A program made the position numbers and the translations under genes. From Trissonchulus latispiculum (lineage: Eukaryota; Nematoda; Enoplea; Enoplida; Ironidae), in assembly GCA_030248195.1 (NCBI GenBank), contig JASAND010020430.1, positions 21,359 to 85,358 of the forward strand: a DNA stretch of 64,000 nt. The letters are read 5' to 3'. Each line of letters starts with the position of its first letter. The stretch's first letter is position 1. Under the pieces are notes generated by a model that had not been told where the DNA came from, did no database searches, and saw only the letters and a program-made list of their open reading frames with translations. Shown here piece after piece: positions 10,961 through 22,664 of the stretch.

Positions 10961-12190
10961 TTATGGCTAATTAACAGATTCCCAAATCCGCAAAGTGCCT
11001 TTAGCTCATATTATGAGGGGCGCTCCGCGCACCCTCATGATAAACATAGGCAAATTTTGGAAATTTTTGAAATTTGCTTAATTTCGGCAGTTTTAGCATC
11101 CTATCACATGGAAAACGTGTTTTTATTGCATTTAAAGCCAAACCCGACCTCTTTTATTGAAAAATTAGCTGTTTTTGGCGAAATTTGAAAATTTGACTTG
11201 AAATGGCACCATCTCAGATTTTGGCCACCTGGACCTCACATAGAAGGTCGAACCTGGGTAAAATGCCTATACATATATACGTATTATATATGTGTATGCA
11301 TATATATATTATATGTATCCTGTAATGTATAATATATATAATACATATATTATAAATTCATTTTGAAATTTGGTTTTTTCCCGCACATGGGTTTTTCCCG
11401 CCGAGTCTAGGTCACCCCCAGGTCGCACCACAGGAATTAGAGCCAAATTGCCTACACCGTCGTGAAGTTCGAGACATATCCTCTGTGAAACTATAATCCG
11501 TTTTGGGCTAAGTTTCCAGTAGTTCAGGGTGACCCCCCCCCCTCCAATGGGCACCACCCCAAGGCCGGAAAACGCCATTTTTAGTTACTTTTAGGGCATT
11601 TCTAGTAAAAGTGGGACGTTTCGCCCAAACAGGCCAAAAAAATGCAAAGTTTGGGCCCATCTCCTGAAAGCTAGGGAGCAAAATTAAAAAATCCCCCTCG
11701 TTACTTTATGCACCCCTACTGGTAATTTTCAACAAAAGATACTAGACCTCTCCAGCTTCTACCCAGTTCTAGAAAAGTGTGACCAAAATTTGCGAAAAAT
11801 AGCGAAAGTCCGACTTTGCGAACTTGGCACAGAGCCAAAATTGGCCAGGTGCCAAAATGACCAAAAAAGGTAGCATGGGGGGATCCTGTCTATCAACATA
11901 TAATAGTAGTATGGTGCCAAAATGCATACATCGTTCCAACACTTAGCCGTAAAATGCATTTCCAATAAGCGTTATTCACCGAGAAAAAACGCACCGTAAC
12001 TATCGCCTAGTGCAAAAATTCGAAGTTTCGAATTCGAACCAAAAGTATGGTGGTACTTGTAGTACTACTCGAGTTGTTTACGATGGTAACCTTTTTACCA
12101 CTCCCGGACCTCTAATTAGCTGGCACCAGGCCAACACGGTCTCCAGGGGGCCGCGCAGACGCCTTTTTACCCATATTATGTAGGGTAAAA

Positions 12191-12229
12191 TTAACGATAC
12201 GTATTAACATAATATATACGTATCGTTAA
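12191..12229. repeat. 13-bp perfect inverted repeat just before unit B
   Basis: TTAACGATACGTA (12191-12203) pairs with TACGTATCGTTAA (12217-12229) around a 13-base AT-rich loop. It immediately precedes the AAACATAGG start of unit B. Confidence 0.85.
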
Positions 12230-14029
12230 CACAAACATAGGCAAATTTCGGAAATTTTTTTAAAATTGTGTATTTTCGGCAGTTTAGACATCCTATCTTG
12301 TAGCAAGCGTGTTTTATTGTATTTAGAGACAAACTAGATCCATTTTCAGGCAAAAATAAGCATTTTTGGCCAAAATTGAAATTTTGGCTTGAAATGGCAC
12401 CATGTCCGATTTAGACCCCTGGACCACCCATAACAGAACGAACCCACGTAAAATCTATATATATACACCAATTTAATCTATAGGCTCTATTAAACAAATG
12501 TATGTATATATTATATAGTTTGATCTTTCCTGCTAATGCTTAGAAAAACATTCCATTTTGAAAAGTGGGTTTTCCCGCCAACTCCTGGTCACCCCCAGGT
12601 CGCACCGTAGGGGCCACAGCAGTGTGGCATATACAGTAAATATCGTCATGAAGCGCAACAGATATATATACATATATGCCCTACACATATATACATATAA
12701 TCCGCCTTGGTCTAGGTCTTTCCAGTAGTTCAGGGCGACCCGGTAAAGTTTGCCAAATTTCGGCACTTGGTCGGACCTCAACTTCCAAAAATTTCAAAGT
12801 CCCAAAAAATTTATAGGGGGGCAGCGGGAGCTACAATAATACCGCCTCCAGGGTTATTTTGGACGCTCTTCAAGATAGGCTATTAAAATCCTAGTTAGCT
12901 CATACCGGTAAGCCCACACTGGGGGGTGGGTTTTTTCCCGTATTGGCGAGTGGGGTTTTTCCCGCTTGACTATATAGCGCGGCGGGAAAAAACCCAAATT
13001 TTCGAATTTTGGCTGTATGTAACTTTTTTATTAAGCGACAAATCGAAAATCTAACGATAACTACCATGAGGCCTTGCGAAGAGCTTCAAAATGAGCCATA
13101 ATACGTCTCTCTAGCACTTACGGTTGGTGAGAAATTTTCGAAAAAAAACGGATGGGAAAAAACCCAATGCGGGAAAAAACCCATGGGCGGGAAAAAACCC
13201 AGCCGAATTTTTTGCTGCAAGCATGCCAGAACGGTTTTGACTATACCACACGAAACAGCAGGTCATTTTTAGTACATCTGAATCATAAAATATCAGTATT
13301 TTTCCAAAAAGTCATGTCGAATTTACTTTTCAAAATTTCTTATGTTTAAAACGTAAACATTGGCAAATTTTAGAAATTTGTGAAATTTGCTTAATTTCTG
13401 CAGTTTAAGCATCCTATCACATGCAAAACGTGTTTTTACCGCATTTAAAGCCAAACCCGACCTATTTTAGTATATAAAAAATTAGCGGTTTTTGGCGAAA
13501 TTTGAAAATTTGGCTTGAAATGGCACCATCTCAGATTTTGGCCACCGACCTGGACCTCACATAGAAGGTCGAACCTAGGTAAAATCTATACCAAATTAAT
13601 CAGGAGGCTCTACTGAGCTGAGAAATGCATGAATTTTTCCTTTGCTGCTAATGGTTAGAAAAAAATCATTTTGAAATTTGGGTTTTTTTCCGCACTTGGA
13701 ATTTTTTCCCGCCGAGTCTAGGTCACCCCCAGATCGCACCACAGATACTCGAGCCAAATTGCATACACCATCGTGAAGTTCGAGACATATCCTCTGTGAA
13801 ACTTTAATTCGTTTTGGGCTAAGTCTTTCCAGTAGTTCAGGGTGACCCCCCCCCCCAAAGTTGACCCTGCCTGACCCCCATGTTGGGACCAAAAATTCCA
13901 AAATTTTCAAAGTCCCGAAAAAATTTGCTGAGAGGCAGCGGGAGCTACAATAATACATCCTCTAGGGTAGATTTGGACGCTCTTTAAGATAGGCTATTAA
14001 AATCGATCTAGCTCATATGGGTGACTTGG

Positions 14030-14330
14030 GATGAGCGCGGAAAAAAAAGGACTGGAAAAAAGGTTTTTTCCGTTTTTATCCATTTTTTCCGATGGGGTGG
14101 AAAAAATGGAAAAATATTCCTAACACAATTTTGACGATTTTTACAATAAAATATCATGTTTTCTGAGCTTTTCCAGCAATATCACACTATTTACAACCTT
14201 TTCCGTGGGTCATAGTAGGTGGGGGTATATATGCTAAATCTGACGAAATTGTATATATTTGGGTTTTTTCGGTACATCGGAAAAATGGAAAAATTTTCGG
14301 GACATGTTCTGAAAGTTAATTTATAACATC
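14030..14330. repeat. GGAAAAAA/TTTTTTCC purine-rich tract
   Basis: Many short GGAAAAA and TTTTTTCC blocks in both orientations, with a related block at 15885-15965. It lies inside the A'-B' interval and probably explains part of the longer A'-B' spacing. Confidence 0.7.
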
Positions 14331-15969
14331 GGAACATTAAGAAACCATCAAAAACAGTGTTTAATGAGAGGTAAGAATACGATATTCATGCATTTGAGCT
14401 AACTTTGGGATTTAGCGTTTTTCCCTTGGAATGTGAAAATGATTGCGTAACTCAGGTAATTCAATACCTAACAGTGGGGTGTTCAACCAAAACTGTTAAA
14501 ATATCTGTAATTGTTTACTTTACGGAGCGTGTTACCTATGAAAACCACAAACTAGGTCTAGTAGAACCGCCAAAGTATACAGAAGTGACCTGTCCTTTGC
14601 TTTAACAGCGTCACCCGCTGAAAATATTTGATTCCTGTAACCACTACTGGAATCTTTCTAAGTGCTTGTGTATAGTCAAGCGGGAAAAAACCCACTTTTC
14701 AGATTTTTGGCCAGAACTTTTTAATGGTTTGACATATCGAAATGCTGATTATACAGGTAGCTAGGCATAGTCGTAAGCTTTCTTATGAGCTATAGAACAC
14801 CTCTCTAGGGTGTGCCGTTAGCGAGAAAAATTGTCCCAAACTGGCGGGAAAAAACCCAATGCGAGAAAAAACCCACCCCAAAAAATTTTTGGCGAGTTGC
14901 CAGGAGCATTTCTATCCATTCCAAATGAAAGAGCGGGTTGTTTTTAGTACAACTGCATCAAAATATATTAGTTTTTGCACTAAAATTGAGGTCATATGGT
15001 CATTTGAAAATGTTGTATATATCTTTAACACATAAACATAGGCAAATTTTAGAAATTTTTAAAAATTATTTATTTTCGGCAGTTTAAGCATCCTATCGTG
15101 TAGAAAACGTGTTTTTCTTGTAGTTAGAGCTAAACTAAACCCATTTTACGGCAAAAATAAGCATTTTTGGTCAAAATTGAAATATTGGCTTGAAATGGCA
15201 CCGTGTCCGATTTAGACCCCCTGGACCATCGATAACAGTACGAACCCAGGTAAAACTTATACCAATTTAATCTATAAGCTCTATTAAACAAATGTATGTA
15301 TTGGTTTGACCTTTCCGGTCAATGGTTAGAAAAAAATTTAATTTTGAAAAGTGGGTTTTTTTCCCGCCGTGGGTTTTTTTCCCGCCAACTCCAGGTCACC
15401 CCCAGGTCGCACCGGAGGGGTCAGAGCAGTGTGGCATATATCATCATGAAGCGCAACAGATGCCCTACAGGTACATATAATCCGCTTTGGTCTAAGTCTT
15501 TCCAGTAGTTCAGGGTGGCCCGGCAAATTTTGCCAATTTTCGGGATTTTGCCAATTTCGGTCGGACCAAAATTTCCAAAAATTTCAAAGTCCCAAAAAAT
15601 TTGCAGGGAAGCACTGAGAGCTACCATAATATATACACCCTCCAGGGTTATTTTTGATGCTCTTCAACATTGGCTATTAAAATCCTAGATAGCTCATACC
15701 GGTAAGCCCACACTGGGGGTGGGTTTTTTCCCGCATTGGCGAGTGGGTTTTTTCCCGCTTGACTATATATAATTGCAATTTGTATTACCTCTGTGGGGCT
15801 ACACTACAAATATCGTAGAAACTGCTTCTGTGCATGCAAAAACATGAAATAACGCAACTTTTAGCACACTGTGTAATTTTGGAGTGACCGGAAAAAAAGG
15901 AAAAAATGGGAAAAAAGCCGGAAAAAAGGTTTTTTCGGCAATCTTTTTTCCGGAAAAAACCAACCCTAT

Positions 15970-16370
15970 GGGTGACTCACACTGGCGAGGGTTTTTTCCC
16001 CGCATATCGGATTGGGGTCTTTTCCCGCCGCGCTATAGATGAGTGGAGTGGGGTCGTAAAAGAATGAAGACAAGCTGTAACGGCTGTAACAGCCGACGAA
16101 TTTCCGCTACCCCACCCACCCATAAATAAGTGTACGTCGGAGTGGGGTGGGGAGGGTCCCCCCAGATGGAAAAATTCCGGCCCTACCCTCGAATCCTAGG
16201 GAGGGGCTTTCAAAACTGTAAAACACAGCAGGGGGCCGTGGAAACAGGTCGTAAGACCCGACCCCCCCCCCCCAAGAAAAATTCCCCTGGGTAAGTCAAG
16301 ACCTCAAGGTCATAGGCGTACCTGGGGGGGGGGGAGAAAAAATTAAGAAACATTGCTAAATATTTGCGAA
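15970..16370. other. GC-rich spacer with poly-C/poly-G runs
   Basis: Contains the last two GGGTTTTTTCCCC-like blocks and several long C or G runs. No gene recognised. Confidence 0.5.
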
Positions 16371-16372
16371 TA

Positions 16373-16615
16373 GCCCCCCTCAAGCCTGATTTGAACGTTC
16401 CCCCCAAACAGCTGGAACACCTATGGTCTGCGGTCTCTTCTCCCCCCCAAGTTGCTAGTACACCTATGGTCAGTGGATGGGCCCGAAAATTTTGGTGGTG
16501 TACCTGAAGCCCCCTCAAGCCTGATTTGAACGTTCCTCCCAAACAGCTGGAACACCTATAGTCTGCGGTCTCTCCTCCCCCCCCCAAATAGATGGTACAC
16601 CTATGGTCAGTGGGT
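16373..16615. repeat. Two direct copies of a 137-bp unit
   Basis: CCTCAAGCCTGATTTGAACG and CAAACAGCTGGAACACCTAT occur at about 16378 and 16515 with almost identical flanks, a direct duplication with a period near 137 bp. Confidence 0.85.
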
Positions 16616-16639
16616 GACTGGGTGGGGCCGATTGTCGGA

Positions 16640-18240
16640 ATTAACCCCCAGTTCGTGTAGGCTCCATTGGCTCCACTACGTCCTCGAAACTAGTGTGTAT
16701 TAGCTAAGTTGGACATCTGAAAGGGGTTCCAGATTTGTTGTTATGCTACAGACCCCCTCGCTCGTTTAACTGAAATAGGGGACCATTTCTATGCGTCTCA
16801 ATCGGTTCGCCCTAAGCTGAACCGCATCCTGTGTATAATTTGGGGGAACAGCAAACATTTAATGTAGGCTCCATTGCCTCCACTACATCCACGAAACACA
16901 TCCACGAAACTTGTGTATTAGCTAAGTGTATGGGATGGAGCATCAGCATACCCCCATTGTGTGACAGGGTGAAAGTAGCTAAATTAAAGTGGTTTGGTGT
17001 CCCATCCGAAATAATTGAATAGAATTAAGAAATGTACCAGGATGGACATGTTTCGGGACCCAGACCAGCAGCCTATACAGTTGCTCTGTCTGCCGAACGC
17101 AAACAGAAACCATTTCATGCACGCTCCATTTCCTCCACTACATCCACGAAACTTATGTGCATTAACTAAGTGTATAGGATGGAGCATCAGCGAACCCCCA
17201 CTATGTGACAGGCTGAAACTAAGAAAAGCAGGCGGAATAATGGAGGTGAATGGACGTGTCCTGGCACCCTGTCCTGGCATTGTTAAAAACATTTCCACTA
17301 CATCCACGAAACTTATGTGCATTAGCTATGTGTATAGGATGGAGCATCAGCGAATCCCCACTATGTGACAGGCTGAAACTAAGAAAAGCAGGCGAAATAA
17401 TGGAGGTGGATGGACGTGTCCTGGCACCCTGTCCTGGCATTGTTAAAAAACATTTCCACTACATCCACGAAACTTGTGTGCACTAGCTAAGTGTATAGGA
17501 TGGAGCATCAGCATACCCCCATTGTATGACAGGGTGAAAGTAGCAAAATTAAAGTGTTTTGGTGTCCCATCCGAAATAATTGAACAGAATTAAGAAATGT
17601 ACCAGGATGGACATGTTTCGAGACCCAGACCAGCAGCCTATACAGTTGCGCTGTCTGCCGAACGCAAACAGAAACCATTTCATGCACGCTCCATTTCCTC
17701 CACTACATCCACGAAACTTATGTGCATTAACTAAGTGTATAGGATGGAGCATCAGCGAACCCCCACTATGTGACAGGCTGAAACTAAGAAAAGCAGGCGG
17801 AATAATGGAAGTGAATGGGCATGTCCTGGCACCCTGTCCTGGCATTGTTAAAAACATTTCCACTACATCCACGAAACTTATGTGCATTAGCTATGTGTAT
17901 AGGATGGAGCATCAGCGAATCCCCACTATGTGACAGGCTGAAACTAAGAAAAGCAGGCGGAATAATGGAGGTGGATGGACGTGTCCTGGCACCCTGTCCT
18001 GGCATTGTAAAAAACATTTCGTGTAGGCCCCATTGCCTCCAGTACATCCACGATGTGCAGAGCATCTGCGAACCCCCACTATATGACAGGCTGAAACTAA
18101 GAAAAGCAGGCGGAATAATGGAGGTGAATGGACGGGCGGAATAATGGAGGGGAATGGACGTGTCCTGGCACCCTGTCCTGGCTGTAGCAGGCGGGAATAG
18201 TGGAGGTGAATGGACGTGTCCTGGTACCCTGTCTTGGCAT
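16640..18240. repeat. Nested tandem array: units within a 565-bp duplication
   Basis: A shorter unit (CCACTACATCCACGAAAC, GGATGGAGCATCAGC, CCCACTATGTGACAGGCTGA, GACGTGTCCTGGCACCCTGT) recurs at about 160-bp intervals. A larger block repeats almost exactly with a shift of 565 bp, for example 16984-17322 against 17549-17887. The identical ORF pairs on both strands come from this duplication and are not genes. Confidence 0.9.
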
Positions 18241-18299
18241 GAGCTCCATTAAAGGCGTTCCGAGCACCATTTAAGATGTCTTTGACACTACTTCCGAGC

Positions 18300-18660
18300 A
18301 CAATTTCAGAACTCTCCTCCAGGAGAGAAAGTTTGGAATTCGTGAATTTCTTACCACACTAACCGATCTATTTTAAGGTCAAGCCTTTGCAAATTTTTAA
18401 AGGATAATTTAAATGACGAGGATGGTTACGTGTTTTTTGTAGCAGAAGATGACGAATTCAATTGCATTTACAGTGAGTGATCTACAAAAAAATTACTGCC
18501 GTGCCAGTCCGTGCCTGGGCGGTGATTCTGGGACACAATATTTATCTGAGAATTCATTTGATAACTATCAGAGTAAGTGAATAGTTTTCTTTTAAGATGG
18601 TGTTCTATACATGGGAAATGATAGCAGCCGTAGCTGGTAATTCTATAGTTTTAAACCAGA
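18300..18660. other. Unassigned spacer
   Basis: AT-rich DNA between the tandem array and the first coding-like block. Nothing recognised. Confidence 0.4.
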
Positions 18661-18689
18661 CAAGTGTTCAAAAACCTACGCCGACCTCT

Positions 18690-19350
18690 AAAAGTGTTTA
18701 GCCGACGCGGTTACAGCACTGTATGGTCGTCCGTCTTTATTCACGGGAAAACCTGACATTCGAATTAAGGAATGGCATAACTGGTTTGGATCAGCCAGGG
18801 AATGGACTGTTCCATTCGTCCTTGTTAAAATTTGGCAAAAGTTTCCTGAAAGGTAAGTAAGTATATGTGAATATATCTATTTTGACATATAGGTAGCATT
18901 AGCAATAAAATGCATCATTATTCCTAGATGTTATAACGTTAGTGGCTATTTCTAGGATTTCGCCAATTGTTCTCAGCAGTGTTAGAATAAGTCGCCCACG
19001 GCCAAGTCAAGAAACAGCGATGAATCAGAAGACGAAGCAAAAGCGACACATAGTTACATATATTGTAATATATTGTTGTGTGTTATTTGAATAAATACTT
19101 GCTTAGCAAAGCTATGGTGTTCTTAACTTGGGAGTTGATTTCAGTGTGCAAAGATACTCATTACAAGCCACACAAGTCTACCCATGTTTATAGAAATTTT
19201 TGTAAGTGTATCAGAGATGCTGTCGTTGCCGAGTTGAATTCTCCATCGTTTACTACTGTTAGTATTGATATCCGAATAGTACAATGGACAAAAATTTTTC
19301 ATTCTGCCAGGGAATGGACTGTGCCCTATGGTACTGTTTATATGTGTTAG
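18690..19350 (+). pseudogene. Two copies of an unrecognised coding module (DIRI...AREWTVP)
   Basis: An open block ending at a GTAAG donor (about 18697-18853) reads PDIRIKEWHNWFGSAREWTV. A second block (about 19140-19340) reads SIDIRIVQWTKIFHSAREWT followed by VPYG. The shared pattern D-I-R-I-x-x-W-x-x-x-F-x-S-A-R-E-W-T-V-P shows a duplicated protein module. The blocks lie just upstream of, and on the same strand as, the Polinton-type integrase pseudogene, so they may be transposon coding sequence. I do not know the family. Confidence 0.45.
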
Positions 19351-19370
19351 CCAGTCTTTGTATAAAGGTA

Positions 19371-20350
19371 ACCTCAGATGGGTTTGCTGAAGGAAACTAC
19401 AACGAACTATCAAAACTGTATTATATTCCAGGTCAACCAGCTGCATATTCATCACAAATTTCTCTTTATGGAGCACCTCGAGCAAAAGGAATTTTCAATG
19501 TGATTCTTAGGGATGTTAAATCGTGGCTTGACTAGTAATTTGTTCATAGTATTCATAGAAACACCGAGAAAGCATTCGTCAGACCTCGCATAATTGTATC
19601 AGATTCTATTCTTCAATGGGAAGCTGATGTCGTGGTTGTAAACAAAGCACCACCACATAAGCTGTTTGTTATAATTGATTGTTTTAGCCGCAAGGCTGCT
19701 GTAGTGTTTTTGAAGAGAGAATCTGGAGAAGCTACAAAAAAAGCATTCGAAGAAGCCTTGAAAATAATCAAGTCTGAACCTCTTGCGTTTAGAACTGATC
19801 AGGGTCAAAATTTCATGTCGACTGTGTCTCAAAATATGTTGCGGAAGCTTCAAATAATACATTACATTGCCCAAGGTGATCAAAAGGCTGTTTTTGCTGT
19901 ACGTCTTATCAGAACGTTTCGCAGTCGCTTGTATAAATTAATTGGAGACAAACAAATAACAAACTACTCAAAGTACCTAAATGATATAGTTTCGCCATAT
20001 AACAGAACATATCATAGAATAATAGGGATGCATCTAGCTATCATATCGAAAAGCAACAGTGGTACAGTCCTCCATCGAATGCGACATACAGAAGATACCG
20101 TAGCCAAGGCGAAGTCACGGAAAAAACCTTCCCAAATGTCAACGAGGACAATTTGTGCGTATTAGGAAAGCTTCGAAAGGAGCTTTATCTAAAGAAGCTG
20201 AAGAAAAATACTGTCGCGAGGTGTTTAGGATAACTAAGGTGCTAGGTTAGAGTCCTTCTATATATACCTTAGAGGATACGAGCACACCCCCTGAAGACAT
20301 AGTTGAATCCTTCCATGGAGGAGAACTTGTTCCTGCTGAGTCAGACTGAT
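19371..20350 (+). pseudogene. Polinton (Maverick)-type integrase, pseudogene
   Basis: The N-terminal part (19371-19532) reads LYYIPGQPAAYSSQISLYGA then DVKSWLD, the usual lead-in of Polinton integrases. It is followed by two adjacent in-frame stops (TAG TAA, 19533-19538), and the same frame then continues into the catalytic core: LQWEADVVV, IIDCFSRKAAVVFLK (first acidic residue) and AFRTDQGQNF (second). At the third acidic position, in the motif FAVRLIRT, the codon at 19899-19901 encodes Val. A frameshift near 20150 leads to the SH3-like C-terminal domain (GQFVRIRKASKGAL), another stop, and the tail IYTLEDTSTPPEDIVESFHG. Integrases of this family insert the element's DNA through a D-D-E active site. 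This copy has at least three stops, one frameshift and a lost catalytic residue, so it is dead. It converges on a polymerase fragment about 65 bp away. Confidence 0.85.
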
Positions 20351-20414
20351 AGAAGACTAGACAAATACAGTGGTATACAAAAATGAAAAAGGCAGACATA
20401 CAGTATTCAAAGTC

Positions 20415-20975
20415 AGGTATAAACGTTTGCATCTAGCATCATAATATTTTGAACAATCTTATCAGATCGCATTGGAGTTTGAGGCAATGGATTTCTCACT
20501 CAAAGTGTCTGTTCATCATTATGCTTGACCCTCCCAACAAAACTGACCGAAGAGTACAACTGCTTTTTTCATCTATTAAAAGAAGGTAGTTATGAGGACC
20601 CTATCCTAGCTTTGACATAAATGGCAAAGCTGGAGACATACATTCGCAGCATAGCTGACTTTTTTCGAAATTCGTTGTAGTGATGGCTGAAAGAAACAAT
20701 AGTTGGCTGCAAATCATGCCACAAGTAGTAGTCGAGCAAATCCCAAAGAGTTGACATGTTGTTGTCCGCCCAAATTTGTAAAATTGTCTCGTAAACCTGC
20801 AGACCTGTTTTAGGTTTGTTGCTGAGCCCCAAAGCTTTGAGAGCTGCTTGCTCGCTCAACCCTTTGTCTAGAACATTGCTATAGACCAACCAGTCAGAGT
20901 TCAAATCATTGCTGCCGGTCAAACGACTGTGAATGTCTTCGTATCTATGAGGCTCCCTGTCTGCTAGCCGTTATG
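20415..20975 (-). pseudogene. Polinton-type DNA polymerase B, middle fragment (minus strand)
   Basis: Reading the minus strand from 20975: YEDIHSRLTGSNDLNSDWLV, ALKALGLSNKPKTGLQVYE, and ADNNMSTLWDLLDYYLWHDL with FSHHYNEF match the stretch before the palm domain in protein-primed family B polymerases of Polintons. After a stop and frame changes, LLGGSSIMMNRHFE and DANVY follow in the expected order (GGPSI motif, then the DANALY-like start of the first palm motif). The piece is broken by stops and ends about 65 bp from the integrase pseudogene, tail to tail. Such polymerases replicate the transposon's own DNA. The C-terminal half is missing here, but a related piece lies on the opposite strand at 22.7 kb. 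Confidence 0.8.
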
Positions 20976-22660
20976 ACGTGGCCAGTTCGTACGGGGAATA
21001 AAACTTATTCAATGATTTAATTTCAAAAGCAGTAACGTATGACCTCAGGGAACATTTTTGACATCCCATATGGGAAATAATGTCCAGAAATATGAAAGAA
21101 GGAGTAACTACTGCGATATAGTATCTTCTTTTTGATTATTTTTCAATTTTGCTATCCCTGTGACATAGAGCAGTAAATGGATGTCTCTTCAGGAGGTGCA
21201 AATCATAGTTGGCAGAATAGTATACTCTAGTATCTAGTATAGTGCAGCAATTTATCCCTCACTGAACCCAGCTTTTTAACCGAGCCTGTCTGTAGTGTAT
21301 TGCTCTAATCTTCCCTGACCCCGAAATACGCACCGACCTCTCGGTCTACTTTTACGTACCTTTAAAAGTAAAGGCGAAAATAAAGATTTTCAACGGCTTT
21401 TGAATAGGATTCCGTTCCTTTCTTCCCCCCACCAATTTGATTCTATGTAATCCTGTATGTTCATGTAATCCTCTGCGACTTCGTCGAAACAGACTAATAC
21501 ATCTGCTTCTAAAGCCACGGAAGTCGGGCAAAACATAAAGAGCCTTTCAAATTTATAGACGTTTCATTCAATTTCAAAGATTGCTAAATGTCAATCAAAA
21601 TTTGTTTTAGATTTGTTATAAAATCCGTAGGATAAACCTACTGATTTCTGCTGATTTTTAAGCAAACTTTCCTCAACATCATCATTAAAAACATCACATA
21701 CAACGTAAAAATAATGTAACATTTTCTCATTAACTTTGATAAATTCTGAAACTAATTTGTACGTCTTTGTTTCTATATTCATTCCTGGAATTCAATATAA
21801 AAATGTCATAAATAATAAAGGTTCTTTAATTTCTGGGTGTAAGATTGAACGAGGCACAGATATTACATTTGCTGAACCTAGTAAATTTTAAAATTGCTGC
21901 AAATTTGAAAAACATGTTTAACATCGCAATTTTGCATCCACTCAACTAATGAACATGTGAACATCCTCATTGAAGAATGCAAAATTCCTCAGGTTATCAA
22001 TCACAAATGCTGTAATGGAAACACTCAATTTGGAACACTCAATAAACAAGTAAATTGTTTTCTGCCTTTTTTACTAATCATGAATCTTTCAAGTTTAAAG
22101 TTCATCTTCAAGGTTAAATAAAATTTAAAACTGTACATCAAAGTGGTCGTTTCTACACTACTGGCATTTTTGAAAACTTTCCCATATTTGGTCATCAATA
22201 CTGTAGTTTGGATGCTGCTCATTACTTCCTTCCTTCATTTGGTTAGGACGCATGTCTTATGGGACTGAAATTGATCTGGGGTTGCTGCAAAATCCATATA
22301 TGTACATGTATTTTGAGGTTGGTATACGCGGGGACATCATCTACTATTACGACGCGGTTCACTAATTTTCCACCGCAGTGCAAGAATTGAATTTCTACAA
22401 CAAATAATCCGCTGGTTCCAAACTATGACTCATCAAAACCCCAAACCTGGGTTTTTTAATTGTTGTATGGGCCATGGGTTGTGCTATGTCAACCATTTCC
22501 AGTTAAAGGCTTATGTACTGTAGGTTGCACTGGATTGTGCTCAGCATTCATATGCCTCTCACAATTTCTTTACCCAGGCCCTGAAGGGCTGTTAATCCGG
22601 ATGATATGCTCTCCACTATGCCTCAAAGTTAAAGAATAAGTTGAGCATTCCAGTGGAAAG
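20976..22660. other. Unassigned stretch between polymerase fragments
   Basis: AT-rich. It probably includes eroded transposon sequence, but I could not support any coding block. Short open frames on the minus strand (21591-21782 and 22025-22222) show no recognisable motif. Confidence 0.4.
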
Positions 22661-22664
22661 ATTG

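Larger units (their letters stand above)
11042..15780. repeat. A-B-A'-B' higher-order repeat array
   Basis: Four copies of a unit opening with AAACATAGGCAAATTT start at 11042 (A), 12233 (B), 13355 (A') and 15034 (B'). A and A' share GCACCATCTCAGATTTTGG and ACATAGAAGGTCGAACC. B and B' share CCGATTTAGACCCC and GGCAAAAATAAGCATTTTTG. A-A' spacing is 2313 bp and B-B' is 2801 bp. Every unit ends in a part with GGGTTTTTTCCCG-type blocks and GTCACCCCCAGGTCGCACC. ORFs here are repeat shadows and no transposase was seen. Confidence 0.85.

Noticed and set aside
16210..18301. Multiple 90-130-aa open frames on both strands
   Set aside because: They recur identically with the 565-bp duplication and reflect tandem repeats; no domain and no conserved start.
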